Positions 31,341-38,477 of a stretch of 64,000 bases of DNA are shown here, piece by piece; the stretch's first letter is position 1, and each line of letters starts with the position of its first letter. The notes under the pieces are model-generated. The model ran no database searches and was not told where the DNA came from. It saw only the letters and a list, made by a program, of their open reading frames with translations. Origin of the DNA: Fibrobacter succinogenes (GTDB lineage Bacteria > Fibrobacterota > Fibrobacteria > Fibrobacterales > Fibrobacteraceae); NCBI GenBank assembly GCA_902800345.1, contig CADCDO010000001.1, positions 1 through 64,000 on the forward strand, read 5' to 3'. The position numbers were made by a program, and so were the translations under genes.

Positions 31341-33956
31341 TTACTTTACATGAACCATTTTGCCAAACGTCTTGTTTATGTTTTGAACAAAATAAACTCC
31401 AGATTTAAAGTTCTTGGCATGCATCTGCTGAAGAACCGAAGTCGTCGTCGGCACTCCCATCGTACGAATCGTTCCCACACGATGTCCGCGGACATCAAAC
31501 ACGTTCAGCGTAGAACTGCGGGAAACGCCCACATCGACACCGTAACGAACGTTCGGCTTGGCAGAAAGAAGACTATCCTTGTCCTTGCCAAACTTGATCC
31601 AGTCGATATTCAGATAAGTTCCCGTAATCGCCACGCGGAGCACATGTTCGCCGGCTTCAAGTGCAGTCGTCTTTCCATCGACAAAAACGTAAGTGTTCCA
31701 GTCTTCACCTTGCGGGGCCACAACGGTATCGCTAATCGCCTTGCCATCCATGAAGAGACGGAAGCTGGAACCCTCGAGGCCCGTAGCCACGTTCGCAAGG
31801 AATGCGTATTCGCCGGCCTCGGTCACCTTCACCGTATATTCCATCCATTCACCAGCCTGCGTGTAGCCCACGGCATAGCCCTTGCAATCCTTGGTGTTGA
31901 GCGTATCGGAGCAGCCAAGGCCAACGACATCCACGCCATCTTCGCGATAGACGTTACCTTCGTTCACAAAATCCTTGTCGTTGAACGAAACACTCTGGCC
32001 ACCTTCATCGTAATTTTCCATTTCAATCATGCCCGGAATCGTCACGTTTTCAACAAACGCGGTCTGCGGAACGACATTGGAGAAATCAGCTAGCGGAATG
32101 TTATTGATGCGATCGCCGATGTTCTTGAATTCGCCCTGGAGACCCGCTGCGGCAGCGACAGACTCGATATAACCGCCATTATTCCTTTGGGTAAACTGAC
32201 CCGGTTGGTTTTGACCGACACCACTCGGAGCATTCTTGTAAGAGTTGTTTTCGACCGTAAAGCCGCTAGAACCCTCATCGAGGTAAATCGGCAAGACCCA
32301 GTAATCGGACCATTCAGAAGCACTGTAATCGTGGAGGTAGTTTTCCTTGATTTCGCTGCCCGTCCCCTGATTGCTCAATGTGTAAATTGGACCGGAGTCG
32401 CAAAGCAAACGGGAGATGTGGTGAATGTTGTTCTTGTTAATTTTGTTGTTCGTCATGGCAGTCTCTTTTTTGGTCCAGCCATAGCCCACCGAAATACCGG
32501 AATAGTTTGTATAAGACACTTCGTTGTTTTCAATCACGACATAGCGCGGATAACCGGCGGCAATACCCACAGCGCCCTGGTGTTCGTTCGTCACGTTCGT
32601 CACAAGGTTGTAACGGAGCGTATCGCGAGTGCTGATTTCATCCTTGTCGGTCGGATTGTACGGAATATGGATTTCAGTCGTAGAATCCTGAGAGAACTTG
32701 CCAAGCATAATGCCGTTTGCACCGATTTCATAGAACACGTTGCCTTCGACCAAGTCGTCGTTCGTACCGGAGACCATGTCGAGACCATTGGCGGCCATCT
32801 GCGTAAAGGTGCAGTTGCGGATTCTCATGTGGTGGGCGTTTTCGACACGGAAACCAGCATCCGGGCGCCAGAGGAGGAACTTGTTACTGCCAAGGCGACC
32901 GTTTTCAGCAATCACTTCGATGTTGAACATACCGGCCTGCAAATCGAGGAAGCCCTCCTGACTCGGGCGCAGATAGTTCGAATGAGCGAAAGTCAAGCCT
33001 TCAAAAGCCATGTAGCCGACTTTATTCTTAGTATCCTTGCCAAGGATGCTGAAGAGCGTGTTGACACGCGGTGCGACGACATTTGCCGTACCCATGTTTT
33101 CGCCTTCACGAGCCTTGTAATACAAAGTGTTGGTCGATTCATCCAAGTACCATTCCCCCGGCTGGTCGATGAATTCGTATGCATTTTCGAGGTAATAGAC
33201 TTGCTGTTTCGGCGGATTGCTCATGAATGCGGTGCCAAGCATCGGGTACTTGCGGCGGAAAAGTTTGCTTCTTTCAGGATCCTGCGGTTCGAACTTGAAA
33301 GTATTTCCCTGACTCGAAATCTTGTCAAGACGCAAGATGCTTTCGGCCCAAGCAATCATCAAATGGATTTCGACTTTCTTGGGATTCTTCCAATCGGTAG
33401 ATTTGACATCGCTGCTATTCAAGAGGAAAGCAGAACCCGTAGAATCGACTTTGTTCAAACGGAAGAAGTTGTGGTCGCCATTGTCCTTGAGATTCGGCAT
33501 ACGGGCACGAATCGCCTTCTTGTTGTTCACGTAAAGCTGGCGGAAACGGGCATCGACACCTTCGGCTTTCCAGATGTTGTTCTTTTCGTCGTGAATGGTC
33601 CAACCACTCATCGGAATGCCGCCCGTAATAAGCGGAGTTTCGCCGTCAGCAGCCTTGTAACGGACATAGAAACCGTCTTTGCCGCCATCGGCTTCAGTAA
33701 AGCTCACGGTCGCAGGGAGCTGGTACGTACCGTCGCGGAGAATCACTTCGATATCGCCCGTCATGGAGCCGTTAATAGCGCGCACGGCTTTCTGGGCCTG
33801 CGTAATAGTCTTGAAGGGAGCATCTTTTGTTCCCTTGTTCGAATCACTACCATTTGGAGCAACATAGAAAGTCGCCTGAACAGCAGCGTTTGCAACGGCT
33901 GCGCTCATAAAAAGCGCAGAAATTGCGGCAAATTGACCAAACATCTTGAAGCCCAT
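31341..33956 (-). CDS. GH141-like beta-helix glycosidase with CBM6 and FPm-1
   Basis: An 871-residue secreted protein. After the signal peptide it begins with FYVAPNGSDSNKGTKDAPF and continues as a right-handed parallel beta-helix. Features typical of GH141-like proteins are the sequence RQLYVNNKKAIRARMPN, a YYLENAYEFIDQPGEWYLD segment and repeated N-rich turns such as ENNEVSYTNYSGI and ENYLHDY. GH141 is known for alpha-L-fucosidase and xylanase members. A CBM6 (about 640-789) and FPm-1 close the protein. The ATG at 33956 has a GAGG site; a GTG four codons earlier is the alternative. It is the first gene of an operon with the GH43 gene. The family call is by motif memory, and other beta-helix enzymes (GH120, pectate lyases) are not excluded. 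Confidence 0.82.
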   Translation of the reverse strand: MGFKMFGQFAAISALFMSAAVANAAVQATFYVAPNGSDSNKGTKDAPFKTITQAQKAVRAINGSMTGDIEVILRDGTYQLPATVSFTEADGGKDGFYVRYKAADGETPLITGGIPMSGWTIHDEKNNIWKAEGVDARFRQLYVNNKKAIRARMPNLKDNGDHNFFRLNKVDSTGSAFLLNSSDVKSTDWKNPKKVEIHLMIAWAESILRLDKISSQGNTFKFEPQDPERSKLFRRKYPMLGTAFMSNPPKQQVYYLENAYEFIDQPGEWYLDESTNTLYYKAREGENMGTANVVAPRVNTLFSILGKDTKNKVGYMAFEGLTFAHSNYLRPSQEGFLDLQAGMFNIEVIAENGRLGSNKFLLWRPDAGFRVENAHHMRIRNCTFTQMAANGLDMVSGTNDDLVEGNVFYEIGANGIMLGKFSQDSTTEIHIPYNPTDKDEISTRDTLRYNLVTNVTNEHQGAVGIAAGYPRYVVIENNEVSYTNYSGISVGYGWTKKETAMTNNKINKNNIHHISRLLCDSGPIYTLSNQGTGSEIKENYLHDYSASEWSDYWVLPIYLDEGSSGFTVENNSYKNAPSGVGQNQPGQFTQRNNGGYIESVAAAAGLQGEFKNIGDRINNIPLADFSNVVPQTAFVENVTIPGMIEMENYDEGGQSVSFNDKDFVNEGNVYREDGVDVVGLGCSDTLNTKDCKGYAVGYTQAGEWMEYTVKVTEAGEYAFLANVATGLEGSSFRLFMDGKAISDTVVAPQGEDWNTYVFVDGKTTALEAGEHVLRVAITGTYLNIDWIKFGKDKDSLLSAKPNVRYGVDVGVSRSSTLNVFDVRGHRVGTIRTMGVPTTTSVLQQMHAKNFKSGVYFVQNINKTFGKMVHVK

Positions 33957-34005
33957 ACCTAACCTCACTTAATGACTATTTATAGTACACCCTAACAACA
34001 CTTAA

Positions 34006-34070
34006 AAAATATTCTTCGATTTGCGTTTTTTTTCATATTCCACATCAATCATTGTGGACTGTTTATCCAT
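34006..34070 (-). promoter_or_regulatory. Regulon promoter of the GH141-like/GH43 operon
   Basis: Palindrome GTGGACT-GTT-TATCCAT (34054-34070; 13 of 14), 42-bp gap, then TATTTT (34006-34011) on the minus strand. Confidence 0.78.
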
Positions 34071-34077
34071 GGGGATT

Positions 34078-34123
34078 GTGGTTAGTGGTTAGTGGTTAGT
34101 AAACAGTAGGCAGTAGGAAGTGG
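34078..34123. repeat. Degenerate 7-nt periodic tract
   Basis: Reads GTGGTTA GTGGTTA GTGGTTA GTAAACA GTAGGCA GTAGGAA GTGG. It is the longest such tract in the window and stands just upstream of an operator. Confidence 0.7.
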
Positions 34124-34176
34124 ACGCGTCATCCTGACGACCTGTCATCCTCGGGAAACCAGTGAAGGTATGGGGT

Positions 34177-34283
34177 TATTGTAATTAGAAATGCGCCAAG
34201 GCTTGCGAAACAAGCCGTCCTCAAAGCGAAGCGACCCCAGAGGAGCTTTAGCTCCGTGCTCATAGCCCAAAGCGAAGTTCCCT
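34177..34283. repeat. Intergenic repeat R2, copy 2
   Basis: Contains TTGTAATTAGAAATGCGCCA, then AAAGCGAAGCGACCCC, with two small hairpins between and after (GGCTTG..CAAGCC; GGAGC..GCTCC). It matches 8971-9032 in the order of its words. It lies downstream of the GH27 stop codon. Confidence 0.5.
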
Positions 34284-34289
34284 AGTCTT

Positions 34290-36200
34290 TTATTTTGCGA
34301 TGTTCACACGATAGATTTGATTACCCTTGACGGAACGCACCATGTACATGCCACGGGCGTAACCCGCATGCTTAAGCGCCTGAGCCGTACCCATGCCGTT
34401 CAAGTCGATGCGGCCAAGATGCTTACCCGTTGCGCTGAACACGTTGTACGAATTTGCGGATTCGGACAATGCCAGTCGAGCAGAAACCCTATCCGTCTTG
34501 TCTTCGCACTTTTCCTTATCGCAGAAGTTGATGTAGTCGATATCCATCCAATCGCCGGTTACCGTAAAGCGAAGAATATGTTCGCCCTCGGTCAGCTCTG
34601 CCTTGGCCTCGACCTCGTTGTATTCATCGAAGTTATTTTCACCCGTAGTTGCTGCCGGGACTGCAATTTCTTCGGTAATATCCTTACCATCCACGGAAAG
34701 CTTGAAGCTCCCTGTTGTACCGCCCGAAGCCACGGCAGCGTACATGAAGTAAATCCCCGTCTTGGCAACCTTCACGGTGTATTCGAGCCATTCGCCAGCT
34801 TGGTTGTAGCCGACGATGATTCCCGTAGCCTTCTTGTACAAGTCAACGCCCGTATCCTTGCGGTAGTCAGAATCGCCATGGTTTTCGGTATCATTTTCGC
34901 TGTAGGTGGTGTTGCCCTGGCCGAGTCCGTTAATGTCGAAATCCTCCATTTCAATCTTGCCCGGAATGGCGAAAGCTTCACCCTTGAACAGTCCGCGGGG
35001 AACCGGCTTGACAACCAAGCGGAGCAGCGCAGAACCGTGAGCCGGAAGTTCTACAGAAACGTGGGAGAGAGCGCCCAAGTCCTTCTTTTTCCAAGCATCG
35101 CGGACCTCCACTTCACCTTCCACGCCAATATCTGCAAAGTTGCATTCGACAGTCTGGGTAGATCCGTTGTTATTGAGGAGCGCCACAGCAATATCACCAT
35201 TCTTCAAAGGCTTTGTCCAAACCTGCTTGCCGTTCTTGTCAGAGATGCGGTGTCCCTGAACGCCCAGGGAGTCCTGGTTAATGGCAATCATGTCCTTGTT
35301 CAGATAAAGTTCCTTGGTCTCGTTGCTCATGTTACGGACATCGGAACTGATCATGATGGGAGCGGCCATGATGGACCACATCGTCATTTGAGACCTTTGT
35401 TCTTCGTAAGAGAGGCCCCTGTTGCCCACTTCGAGCATGTCCGGGTCATTCCAGTGGCCGGGCTTTGCAATCTGCCAATACTTGTTGTTCGCATCGATAA
35501 TTTCGTAGACGCCGCGGTACCACGAAGTCGAAATCCATTCAGGGCCGATATCGAAAGTGGTACGCCAAAGGTTTGCAATTTTCGGCATCCAATCCTTGTA
35601 TTCCCACATGCAGATACTGAACACGATATCGCGTCCGGAATTGCGGAGAGCCTTGGACATGGCGGTGTAATCTTTTTCCTGGGTATTGGGGTCAGAGTCG
35701 CAGTTATCGTACTTCCAGTAGTCAACTCCCCATTCAGCCAACTTCTTGGCGTCCTGTTCTTCGTGACCATTCGAACCGCTTTGGCTTTGCCAATTGCTAT
35801 TGTAATGATGGCAAGTACGTTTACCGCGGTCGCCGTAAAGACCGAACTTCAATCCCTTCGCGTGCACGTAATCGGCCATGGCCTTCATGCCGCTCGGGAA
35901 TGTCTTCGGATTGTGCGTAAGGTCACCGTTAGCATCGCGCTTGGTATCCATCCAGTTGTCGTCAAGGTTAAGGAACACGTAGCCAGCATCCTTCAAGCCG
36001 GATTCGACCATTGCATCGGCAATTTCCTTGATCTGTTTTTCGTTGATATTTTCGTGGAACACATTCCAGCTGTTCCACCCCAGCGGGGGCGTAAGCACCA
36101 GAGTGTCGGCACTAGCAAAAGCCGAACTCACCAAACCTGCCAAAGCCAAAGTTGCCAACACACCAAGTTTGCAACAGTCTTTTTTCTTCAAACCAAACAT
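34290..36200 (-). CDS. GH27 alpha-galactosidase with CBM6 and FPm-1
   Basis: A 636-residue secreted alpha-galactosidase. The GH27 barrel opens with TPPLGWNSWN and has nucleophile D165 (YWKYDNCD) and the acid/base Asp in GHWNDPDML (D252/D254). A beta-sandwich domain, a CBM6 (about 412-560, AIPGKIEMEDFD) and FPm-1 follow. It releases alpha-galactose, for example from galactoglucomannan or galactosylated xylan. The start at 36200 has AGGAG upstream and a signal peptide directly after; the longer frame does not. The regulon promoter lies about 90 bp upstream. Confidence 0.94.
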   Translation of the reverse strand: MFGLKKKDCCKLGVLATLALAGLVSSAFASADTLVLTPPLGWNSWNVFHENINEKQIKEIADAMVESGLKDAGYVFLNLDDNWMDTKRDANGDLTHNPKTFPSGMKAMADYVHAKGLKFGLYGDRGKRTCHHYNSNWQSQSGSNGHEEQDAKKLAEWGVDYWKYDNCDSDPNTQEKDYTAMSKALRNSGRDIVFSICMWEYKDWMPKIANLWRTTFDIGPEWISTSWYRGVYEIIDANNKYWQIAKPGHWNDPDMLEVGNRGLSYEEQRSQMTMWSIMAAPIMISSDVRNMSNETKELYLNKDMIAINQDSLGVQGHRISDKNGKQVWTKPLKNGDIAVALLNNNGSTQTVECNFADIGVEGEVEVRDAWKKKDLGALSHVSVELPAHGSALLRLVVKPVPRGLFKGEAFAIPGKIEMEDFDINGLGQGNTTYSENDTENHGDSDYRKDTGVDLYKKATGIIVGYNQAGEWLEYTVKVAKTGIYFMYAAVASGGTTGSFKLSVDGKDITEEIAVPAATTGENNFDEYNEVEAKAELTEGEHILRFTVTGDWMDIDYINFCDKEKCEDKTDRVSARLALSESANSYNVFSATGKHLGRIDLNGMGTAQALKHAGYARGMYMVRSVKGNQIYRVNIAK

Positions 36201-36239
36201 AGGCACTCCTGTTCCTAGATATAATGATATCCCCCCAAT

Positions 36240-36304
36240 AAAATATCCCCTAAAAAGCAAAGCGTTCATACTCCATAACTCGTTTCCTTTGACATATTAT
36301 CCAT
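36240..36304 (-). promoter_or_regulatory. Regulon promoter of GH27
   Basis: Palindrome TTTGACA-TAT-TATCCAT (36288-36304; 13 of 14), 42-bp gap, then TATTTT (36240-36245) on the minus strand. An extra half-site ATGGACA follows at 36306-36312. Confidence 0.78.
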
Positions 36305-36320
36305 GATGGACAATAGTTGG

Positions 36321-36406
36321 CAGAACTTAGAGCTTAGAAACGTCATCCTGAAGCCTGTAGGGCTGAAGGATCCAGTAATTTCTAGGCAGTAGGAAGTGGT
36401 TAATAG
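36321..36406. repeat. Two short 7-nt periodic tracts around a REP-like hairpin
   Basis: The first tract reads CAGAACTTAGAGCTTAGAAACG (heptamers AACTTAG, AGCTTAG, AAACG). The second, at 36383-36406, reads TAGGCAGTAGGAAGTGGTTAATAG. Between them is GTCATCCTGAAGCC...GGCTGAAGGATCCAG, a palindromic element of a type scattered through the intergenic DNA. Confidence 0.5.
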
Positions 36407-36443
36407 CCAATTGCAATTTGCCATCCCGAACGATGCCAGCATA

Positions 36444-36472
36444 TTGACTTTTCCACAGACTTTTTGTATATT
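36444..36472 (+). promoter_or_regulatory. Sigma70-like promoter of the toxin-antitoxin RNA
   Basis: TTGACT (36444-36449) and TATATT (36467-36472) are 17 bp apart. The predicted transcript starts near 36479 and covers the pseudoknot RNA. Confidence 0.75.
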
Positions 36473-36478
36473 ATTTAT

Positions 36479-36571
36479 TGATGACAGGGTGGCAGACCAG
36501 CCCACCTAAGATAAAAAAGAAAGGTCTAGGATGAGCCGTATTTCGTTATATATGAAATACGGCCTTTTTTT
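36479..36571 (+). ncRNA. Candidate type III antitoxin RNA with H-type pseudoknot
   Basis: A transcript of about 90 nt lies between the promoter and a strong terminator. It can fold into an H-type pseudoknot: stem 1 pairs GGTGG (36488-36492) with CCACC (36502-36506), and AGACC in its loop (36494-36498) pairs with GGTCT (36523-36527). The third loop is a 16-nt A-rich strand (36507-36522), as in ToxI-type antitoxins, where such a strand lies in a groove. The toxin gene begins 16 bp after the terminator. Known type III antitoxins usually carry tandem repeats of the pseudoknot; I see only one unit here. Confidence 0.7.
36535..36571 (+). terminator. Terminator between antitoxin RNA and toxin gene
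   Basis: Perfect 10-bp stem GCCGTATTTC/GAAATACGGC followed by CTTTTTTT. In type III systems such a terminator limits toxin expression relative to the RNA. Confidence 0.9.
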
Positions 36572-36586
36572 ATTTTGAGGAAAAAA

Positions 36587-37054
36587 ATGAAACTGGCACA
36601 AACTGTATTTCTAAAACAATCATTTTTCGACCGTCATAAAGACCACAAGGAAATTCTCACAAACAAAGCAGGCAGACCCCACTTGTCTTTCATAATCGAA
36701 TGCAATGGGACCATATTCGCCATTCCATTCCAAACAAGTATCAAACACCCATACGCATTCACATTCAAAACATCTGGCAGAATCTCAGATGAAAAGAAAG
36801 GATTACCCGGCATTGATTTTACCAAAGCGGTAGTCGTTCAGCAACCTGATATCGAATGTCAATGCACCATCGACAAAAGGGAATGGGTCGAGCTCAACAA
36901 GAATTTGATAACCATCGTCACCAACTTCACCGAATACCTCAAAAAATTTGTAACATCACTAGAGAACAGCGATTTTAGCAAGTTACCCGTATTCAAATAT
37001 TCTTCATTACAATACTTTATCGAAGATGTAAAATCAGTTGTCAATTCTTTATAA
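36587..37054 (+). CDS. TenpN-like type III toxin (ToxN/AbiQ fold endoribonuclease)
   Basis: A 155-residue cytoplasmic protein. The order of motifs matches the TenpN group of type III toxins: LKQSFF near the start, a hydrophobic strand, IPFQTSIKHPYAF (46-58), GIDFTKAVVV (75-84), and YSSLQYF near the end (138-144). These toxins are sequence-specific endoribonucleases inhibited by a pseudoknot RNA encoded just upstream. The genetic layout here (promoter, pseudoknot RNA, terminator, toxin) is the same. The start at 36587 has GAGG 7 bp upstream. The gene is more AT-rich than the enzymes around it, consistent with transfer. The family call is from memory of its motifs. Confidence 0.78.
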   Translation: MKLAQTVFLKQSFFDRHKDHKEILTNKAGRPHLSFIIECNGTIFAIPFQTSIKHPYAFTFKTSGRISDEKKGLPGIDFTKAVVVQQPDIECQCTIDKREWVELNKNLITIVTNFTEYLKKFVTSLENSDFSKLPVFKYSSLQYFIEDVKSVVNSL

Positions 37055-37082
37055 AAAAGCGTCCCCTTTTCAGGGGACCGCT
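37052..37082. terminator. Bidirectional terminator between toxin and CE1 genes
   Basis: Stem AGCGTCCCC/GGGGACCGCT with one bulge. The T-run is strong on the minus strand (TTTTTT), so it mainly serves the CE1 gene, and it may also stop the toxin mRNA. Confidence 0.75.
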
Positions 37083-37112
37083 CTTGATTGGAGAGAGACG
37101 TAAACTTTTGGG

Positions 37113-38276
37113 TTATCGGTCCACGGGTACCATGAACGAGCGCTTTTTGCTCCGGAGGATATAGACACCCTTGCCAAAGCCAGCGTTTTTCATCGTTTTT
37201 GACATATTCGGCACATCATTTTCGATAATTTCGATGATTCCGAGGAGTTTCCCGGCAAGATTATAGACGCTGAACAACGTTTCCCTAGAGTTGAAGCGCA
37301 GAGTCGTCACGAGCCCCGCCTTGCTGGTATCATTTGGCACTATCGTTTTTCCCGAATCTGCGGGCGTTGCCGTTTTGCTCGTATCCTTTGGCGTCACCGT
37401 TTTAGACGTGTCCGTAGGAGTTGTCCTGCTGGTGTCCTTTGGCGTTTCCGTCTTGGTCGTATCAGCAGGCTTATTGATGGGGCCGTCCAGCGAATACTGC
37501 TTCACAAAATTCCAGATTTCGACGCTCGTGTTGACACTGACCGCCTCGTCCATGGAATACCAATGCCCCTTGCCGGCAATAGTCAGCAGGCGAATTTCGA
37601 CGTCGTCGGAACAACCGCTCCACACTTCGAGGGAAGCGGCGGACCCCGGTTTACTTGCCGGATACGGCTTGGTCACCGTGGAATTCGAAGAGCACTTGTT
37701 GAAAGGAACCCACTGCTTGAGAGTATTCACGGTATTGTTGTAGTTCACCACGTCATCAGTCGTGCCGTGCGTATGGATAATCGGCATCGCGCGCTTGCAC
37801 GAACTCGGAGCGCCGCCTCCAGAGACCGGAGCAATGGCCGCAATCTGGTCGCTCATTTTGTTGGCGACAACGTAACTCATCATGCCACCCATCGAAAAAC
37901 CTGAAACATACACGCGTTTTTTGTCAATGCCATACTTGTTGTTCATCTCGTTGATGATGGCCTTGATGAAATTGAGATCCTTGTCTCCACCGGTATCCCA
38001 AGCCTTGTTTTGACCATCCGGGAACACGACCACGAAACGGCCCGTATCGGCAACGCTCTCCCACTTGGCCGCATTTTTCTGGTAAGCAGCATCCTGATTA
38101 TAGCCATGCATTTGGATAATCAGTGGACGGTTCTTCTCGATGTTTTTCGGTGCATAGACAAGCATGTTGCGGTTCGTACCGTTGACATTAATGTTGTCTG
38201 CAAATGAAAAACTGGAGAGACTTGCTAAAAAGGCAAGCGAAAGTGCGCATTGCGCCTTGAACATTTTACCAAACAT
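37113..38276 (-). CDS. Secreted CE1-type acetyl xylan/feruloyl esterase with FPm-1
   Basis: A 387-residue secreted serine esterase, an alpha/beta hydrolase of the CE1/PHB-depolymerase-like group. The nucleophile is S128 (VSGFSMGGMM), the acid probably D175 (HGTTDDVV), and the base H238 (GKGHWYS). The oxyanion segment is QMHGYNQD. A linker of about 50 residues with repeats of TPKDTSKT leads to FPm-1. It should remove acetyl or feruloyl groups from xylan outside the cell. Its promoter keeps the -10 box and exact 42-bp gap but has a degenerate palindrome half. Confidence 0.88.
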   Translation of the reverse strand: MFGKMFKAQCALSLAFLASLSSFSFADNINVNGTNRNMLVYAPKNIEKNRPLIIQMHGYNQDAAYQKNAAKWESVADTGRFVVVFPDGQNKAWDTGGDKDLNFIKAIINEMNNKYGIDKKRVYVSGFSMGGMMSYVVANKMSDQIAAIAPVSGGGAPSSCKRAMPIIHTHGTTDDVVNYNNTVNTLKQWVPFNKCSSNSTVTKPYPASKPGSAASLEVWSGCSDDVEIRLLTIAGKGHWYSMDEAVSVNTSVEIWNFVKQYSLDGPINKPADTTKTETPKDTSRTTPTDTSKTVTPKDTSKTATPADSGKTIVPNDTSKAGLVTTLRFNSRETLFSVYNLAGKLLGIIEIIENDVPNMSKTMKNAGFGKGVYILRSKKRSFMVPVDR

Positions 38277-38312
38277 ACCTGCTCCTTGAGGTTTCCCAAA
38301 TCACCTAAGTAG

Positions 38313-38377
38313 AAAATATATTGGGACAGGAATTAAAGATTTGGCGTGGCCATTTTTTTTCGTTGCGTTTTGTCAAG
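38313..38377 (-). promoter_or_regulatory. Regulon promoter of CE1, degenerate operator
   Basis: CGTTGCG-TTT-TGTCAAG (38361-38377): one half is good (CTTGACA on the minus strand), the other poor. It was accepted because the gap to TATTTT (38313-38318) is exactly 42 bp. Confidence 0.55.
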
Positions 38378-38403
38378 GCGATTAGAACGCCGCTACGCGG
38401 CTA

Positions 38404-38439
38404 CAGACGAAAGACGAAAGACGAGAGAAAAGAGAAAAC
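38404..38439. repeat. Degenerate 7-nt periodic tract
   Basis: Reads AGACGAA AGACGAA AGACGAG AGAAAAG AGAAAAC. A related tract on the opposite strand is at 63316-63333. Confidence 0.6.
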
Positions 38440-38445
38440 AACTGG

Positions 38446-38464
38446 CCCCGGAATAAATCCGGGG
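38446..38464 (-). terminator. Probable terminator of GH43
   Basis: Stem CCCCGGA/TCCGGGG with a 5-nt loop, 14 bp past the stop codon. The T-run is interrupted. Confidence 0.5.
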
Positions 38465-38477
38465 TGACAGTTAAAAA

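Noticed and set aside
34078..34123. CRISPR array
   Set aside because: The repeated words are 7 nt long and imperfect, with no spacers and no cas genes in the window.
36479..36571. Riboswitch, for example preQ1 type, because of the small pseudoknot with an A-rich strand
   Set aside because: The gene behind it is a toxin-like protein, not a queuosine or transport gene, and a separate terminator with its own stem follows the pseudoknot, as in type III antitoxins.
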